Shown here piece by piece: positions 34,189-36,440 of a DNA stretch of 36,440 nucleotides; positions within the stretch are counted from its first letter, which is position 1, and the number at the start of each line of letters is the position of its first letter. The DNA lies in the NCBI GenBank assembly GCA_035581425.1, contig DATJVP010000067.1:1-36440 (forward strand). Reading direction: 5' to 3'. Source of the stretch: DASZHJ01 sp035581425. Its GTDB lineage: Bacteria; Pseudomonadota; Alphaproteobacteria; ATCC43930; CGMCC-115725. A program made the position numbers and the translations under genes. Under the pieces are notes generated by a model that was not told where the DNA came from, did not search any database, and saw nothing but the letters and a program-made list of their open reading frames with translations.

Positions 34189-34659
34189 CTATAGGCTCGC
34201 CTGCTGCTCAACGCGTCCCCCGAACTCGAAGACCTCCAGCATGATACCGCCGAGCGAGGCCGGTCTCACCCAGTTGACCGTGAGCCGCTCGACCATGTAT
34301 CGGCCCGCGGGTGTTCCAGGCGGGAGATCCTGTGGCACGGGCAATACCCACTCGATTCCCGATCCTTTCCACTCCCGCATGACTTCGGCGAGGTTGTCGA
34401 CGCGGACGGCGATCGAATAAGCGCCCGGGCCGCGCTTTTCCAGGAAGCGCTGCACGGGCGAGCCCGGCCCCGTGGGAGCGATGACGGAAATGGCTCCGGA
34501 GGCGCCGACGGGCAGCGTCACGTCGGTGATCTCGACCGGCGGCTGTGGCATGTGCGCCGGCGGGAGCATTGCCAGGCCGAGCTTCCGCCATTTCGTCAGT
34601 GTCGCCTCGAGATCACCGGTCGCGACGTTGATAGTGAGGAATTCGAGGATCTTGCCCAT
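34189..34659 (-). CDS. VOC (glyoxalase/epimerase-fold) family protein
   Basis: 156-residue vicinal-oxygen-chelate fold protein. Seen: strand KILEFLTINVATGDLEATLTK, KWRKLGLAMLPP, a central helix NLAEVMREWKGSGIEWVLP, and the last strand WVRPASLGGIMLEVFEFGG ending in the conserved Glu. The first metal ligand common in glyoxalases (His near the N-terminus) is not obvious: the first strand has no His, so it may be a non-canonical VOC or a binding protein. It lies 3 bp after the LLM gene and is certainly co-transcribed with it. Function unassigned. Confidence 0.78.
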   Translation of the reverse strand: MGKILEFLTINVATGDLEATLTKWRKLGLAMLPPAHMPQPPVEITDVTLPVGASGAISVIAPTGPGSPVQRFLEKRGPGAYSIAVRVDNLAEVMREWKGSGIEWVLPVPQDLPPGTPAGRYMVERLTVNWVRPASLGGIMLEVFEFGGRVEQQASL

Positions 34660-34662
34660 CGT

Positions 34663-35856
34663 CTACTCCGCCGCAGCCGTGGGAGCCGATGGTTTCCGCC
34701 TCTCCTCGCCCTCCGCATAGATCCCCATTGCCTTCGCCTTGTCGCGCATCGTCCGGATGTCGGCCATGACATCTTCCGCCGGCCGCATGAAATTGCGCGG
34801 GCTCTTGAAATGCGGAATGACGTAGCGGCCGAACATCTCGATTGACTTCATTATCTTCTCGTGCGGCACACTGTCGATGCGCATCACGAGCTGGTCTATG
34901 CCGCATTCGTCGAAGCGCTCGATCGCGCGGATGCAGCTCTCCGGCGATCCGAAAATCGCGGCACCCGATCCCTCCTTGAAATACTCGAAGTCGTCCGTCT
35001 TTTTCGCGACCTCTGCGATCTTGTTCATGTAGGCATAGCTCTCAGCGACCTTGGCGAGCCGGGGATAGCCATCGATGGCGATCCGAAGCCACTTGATGTT
35101 GCCGGCGCCCGCCTCCGCCTCGGCGATCTCGTCGCTATCCGCGCAATACGCTTGCAGCAGCGCGCCCGCGCTCTCGTTGACGTGCTCGCCCCGGCCTTTC
35201 GTCTCCGCGACCGCCGTGCGGAATTCGGAGACGGACTCCGCAAGGGCGTCCCACCCCATGAAATTCGACCAGCTATAGACGCCGACACCGAGGGCTCCCG
35301 CCATGCGGTGGGAGTCGGCGCTGGTGGCTGCCACGTAGATCGGCGGGTACGGCGCTTGCAGCGGCTTCGGCACCAGGGAGCGCGGCGGGATCTTGTAGTG
35401 CTCGCCGTAGAACATGAAGGGGTCCTCTGTGAACGCCTTCTTGAGGACCTGAATTCCCTCGCTCACCTCCTCGCGGTTCTTCTCCAGATCGACCTCGAAG
35501 GCGCGCAGCGCCAAGGTCGTGTTACCGCGGCCGACGCCCAGCTCGATCCGTCCGTTGGAGAGAATGTCCTGGACAGCAGTCCGCGAGGCGATACGGAGCG
35601 GGTGATTCATCCGCTTCGGCAGCAGCGTGATCGCATGTGCGAACCGCAGCGTCTTCGTGAGCGGGAAGAGGTAAGCGAACAACACTTCCGGGCAAGAGGT
35701 CGCGATTCCTCCGATCGCGTATTGCTGCTCGGAGACGCCGAAGGCGTCGAAGCCCCACTTCTCCGCGTGGATCACCTGCTCGACGAGCTCCCAGTAGCGC
35801 GTCTGATAGGAGGAGCCGGGAATCGTCTCCGCTTCGGAGAAGAACATGAATTTCAT
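34663..35856 (-). CDS. LLM-class flavin-dependent monooxygenase/oxidoreductase
   Basis: Luciferase-like, F420- or FMN-using TIM-barrel enzyme, 397 residues. Seen: N-terminal MKFMFFSEAETIPGSS, VIHAEKWGFDAFGVSEQQY, TLRFAHAITLLPKRMNHPLR, NGRIELGVGRGNT, PYPPIYVAATSADSHRMAG and AIFGSPESCIRAIERFDECG, all typical of bacterial luciferase-type oxidoreductases. It would oxygenate a small organic substrate with reduced flavin. No flavin reductase is adjacent. ATG 35856 follows AGGAGG and overlaps the TetR stop by 4 bp. Confidence 0.9.
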   Translation of the reverse strand: MKFMFFSEAETIPGSSYQTRYWELVEQVIHAEKWGFDAFGVSEQQYAIGGIATSCPEVLFAYLFPLTKTLRFAHAITLLPKRMNHPLRIASRTAVQDILSNGRIELGVGRGNTTLALRAFEVDLEKNREEVSEGIQVLKKAFTEDPFMFYGEHYKIPPRSLVPKPLQAPYPPIYVAATSADSHRMAGALGVGVYSWSNFMGWDALAESVSEFRTAVAETKGRGEHVNESAGALLQAYCADSDEIAEAEAGAGNIKWLRIAIDGYPRLAKVAESYAYMNKIAEVAKKTDDFEYFKEGSGAAIFGSPESCIRAIERFDECGIDQLVMRIDSVPHEKIMKSIEMFGRYVIPHFKSPRNFMRPAEDVMADIRTMRDKAKAMGIYAEGEERRKPSAPTAAAE

Positions 35857-36440
35857 TTGAGCCTCCTGTCGTCGGACCGCTCGTCTGCGCCAAGGCCCTT
35901 GAGGACGAAATCGACGATCTCCTCGGCGACGGTCTTCTCGCCGAATTTGCCGATGGACCAGAAACGCAGCGGCCATATCGTGCAGAGGAAATAGACGAAG
36001 TTCGCGGCGAGCTCGACGTTGCGGATATGGAAGTCGCCGTTCTGCATGGAATCCGCGAGAAGCTCGCGGAAGATTGCGATGTACTGCGCGTCGAGCTGAT
36101 AAACCTGCCGGCGCGCCTCCGGCGTCAGCGCACGGCTCTCCTGGAACATCAGCTTGATGAAACGGTGATTGCGGTCAAAGACCTCGATGACCGTCCGGAT
36201 CGCTCCAGCAAGCCGCTCCTTCGGCGGTAGCTCGCTTGAGCGCCAATGCGCGAGCGCCGTCACGATGTCGGTCATGAAGAAGCGGTAGATGTTGTAGAGA
36301 ATGTCCTCCTTTCGCTCGAGGTATTGGTACATCGTCGCAACCGGCATCTCCGCCGAGGCTGCGATCTCCCGGATCGTCGCTTTGGCAAAGCCTTTCGCGG
36401 CGATGACCTTCGAGGCGCCCTCGATGATGCGCCGCCAACG
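35853..36440 (-). CDS. TetR-family transcriptional regulator (5' end cut by window edge)
   Basis: 195 codons visible; the N-terminal start lies beyond the right edge. Seen: the helix-turn-helix KGFAKATIREIAASAEMPVATMYQY in the first visible 50 residues, followed by LERKEDILYNIYRFF, then a helical ligand-binding domain (HRFIKLMFQESRALTPEARRQ, AANFVYFLCTIWPLRFW). It is the first gene of the LLM-VOC-ligase unit and overlaps LLM by 4 bp, so it probably represses its own operon in response to an acyl-CoA or related ligand. Not identified to a subfamily such as FadR or PaaR. Confidence 0.9.
   Translation of the reverse strand, partial: RWRRIIEGASKVIAAKGFAKATIREIAASAEMPVATMYQYLERKEDILYNIYRFFMTDIVTALAHWRSSELPPKERLAGAIRTVIEVFDRNHRFIKLMFQESRALTPEARRQVYQLDAQYIAIFRELLADSMQNGDFHIRNVELAANFVYFLCTIWPLRFWSIGKFGEKTVAEEIVDFVLKGLGADERSDDRRLK

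Overview
The window reads as a chromosomal segment of a GC-rich alphaproteobacterium, probably Hyphomicrobiales/Rhizobiales or a related order. The evidence is the clustering of alphaproteobacterial hallmark genes: a DivL-type tyrosine pseudo-histidine kinase beside ahcY, the amgK-tsaE pair, the regulatory PTS block (EI, HPr, EIIA-Man, RapZ, short HprK) joined to ChvG/ChvI, and pckA nearby. High GC content produces many long antisense open frames, which I treat as shadows.

Region 1 (1-7.2 kb): amgK (cut by the left edge) and tsaE on the minus strand; a plus-strand thioredoxin-reductase-like ferredoxin-NADP reductase; divL; a small membrane-anchored cytochrome c; and ahcY. Region 2 (7.2-13.6 kb): a minus-strand run transcribed chvI-chvG, then hprK-rapZ-EIIA-HPr-ptsI, with 4-bp stop/start overlaps at most of the PTS junctions and a hairpin after ptsI. 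This is an incomplete, regulatory phosphotransferase system next to the envelope/acid-stress two-component system. Region 3 (13.7-17.8 kb): a Spinster-like MFS transporter, a PNPOx-fold protein, ATP-dependent PEP carboxykinase and two small ORFs.

Region 4 (18-23.7 kb): a TIGR01244-type phosphatase/sulfurtransferase, DNA polymerase I (apparent TTG start) and a CHCC zinc-finger protein on the minus strand. On the plus strand an ABC ATPase without an adjacent permease overlaps a lipoprotein alpha/beta hydrolase. A perfect FNR/FixK box then precedes a 31-codon membrane ORF. Region 5 (23.7-27.3 kb): a TPR/GT41-type glycosyltransferase divergent from a GT4 glycosyltransferase, then a RidA-family protein.

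Region 6 (27.4-31.7 kb): an intact tRNA-Arg(CCG) gene whose 3' part is repeated exactly (52 bp) 4.25 kb downstream. The interval has the architecture of a small tRNA-targeted genomic island without an integrase. It carries a DMGDH-like FAD oxidoreductase, an M24-fold protein that keeps the residues and spacing of the DMSP lyase DddP, and an SDR, with an AT-rich palindrome in the divergent control region. Region 7 (31.8-36.4 kb): a PhyH-family dioxygenase convergent to a minus-strand operon of TetR regulator (cut by the right edge), LLM flavin monooxygenase, VOC protein and acyl-CoA synthetase, probably a catabolic cluster of unknown substrate.
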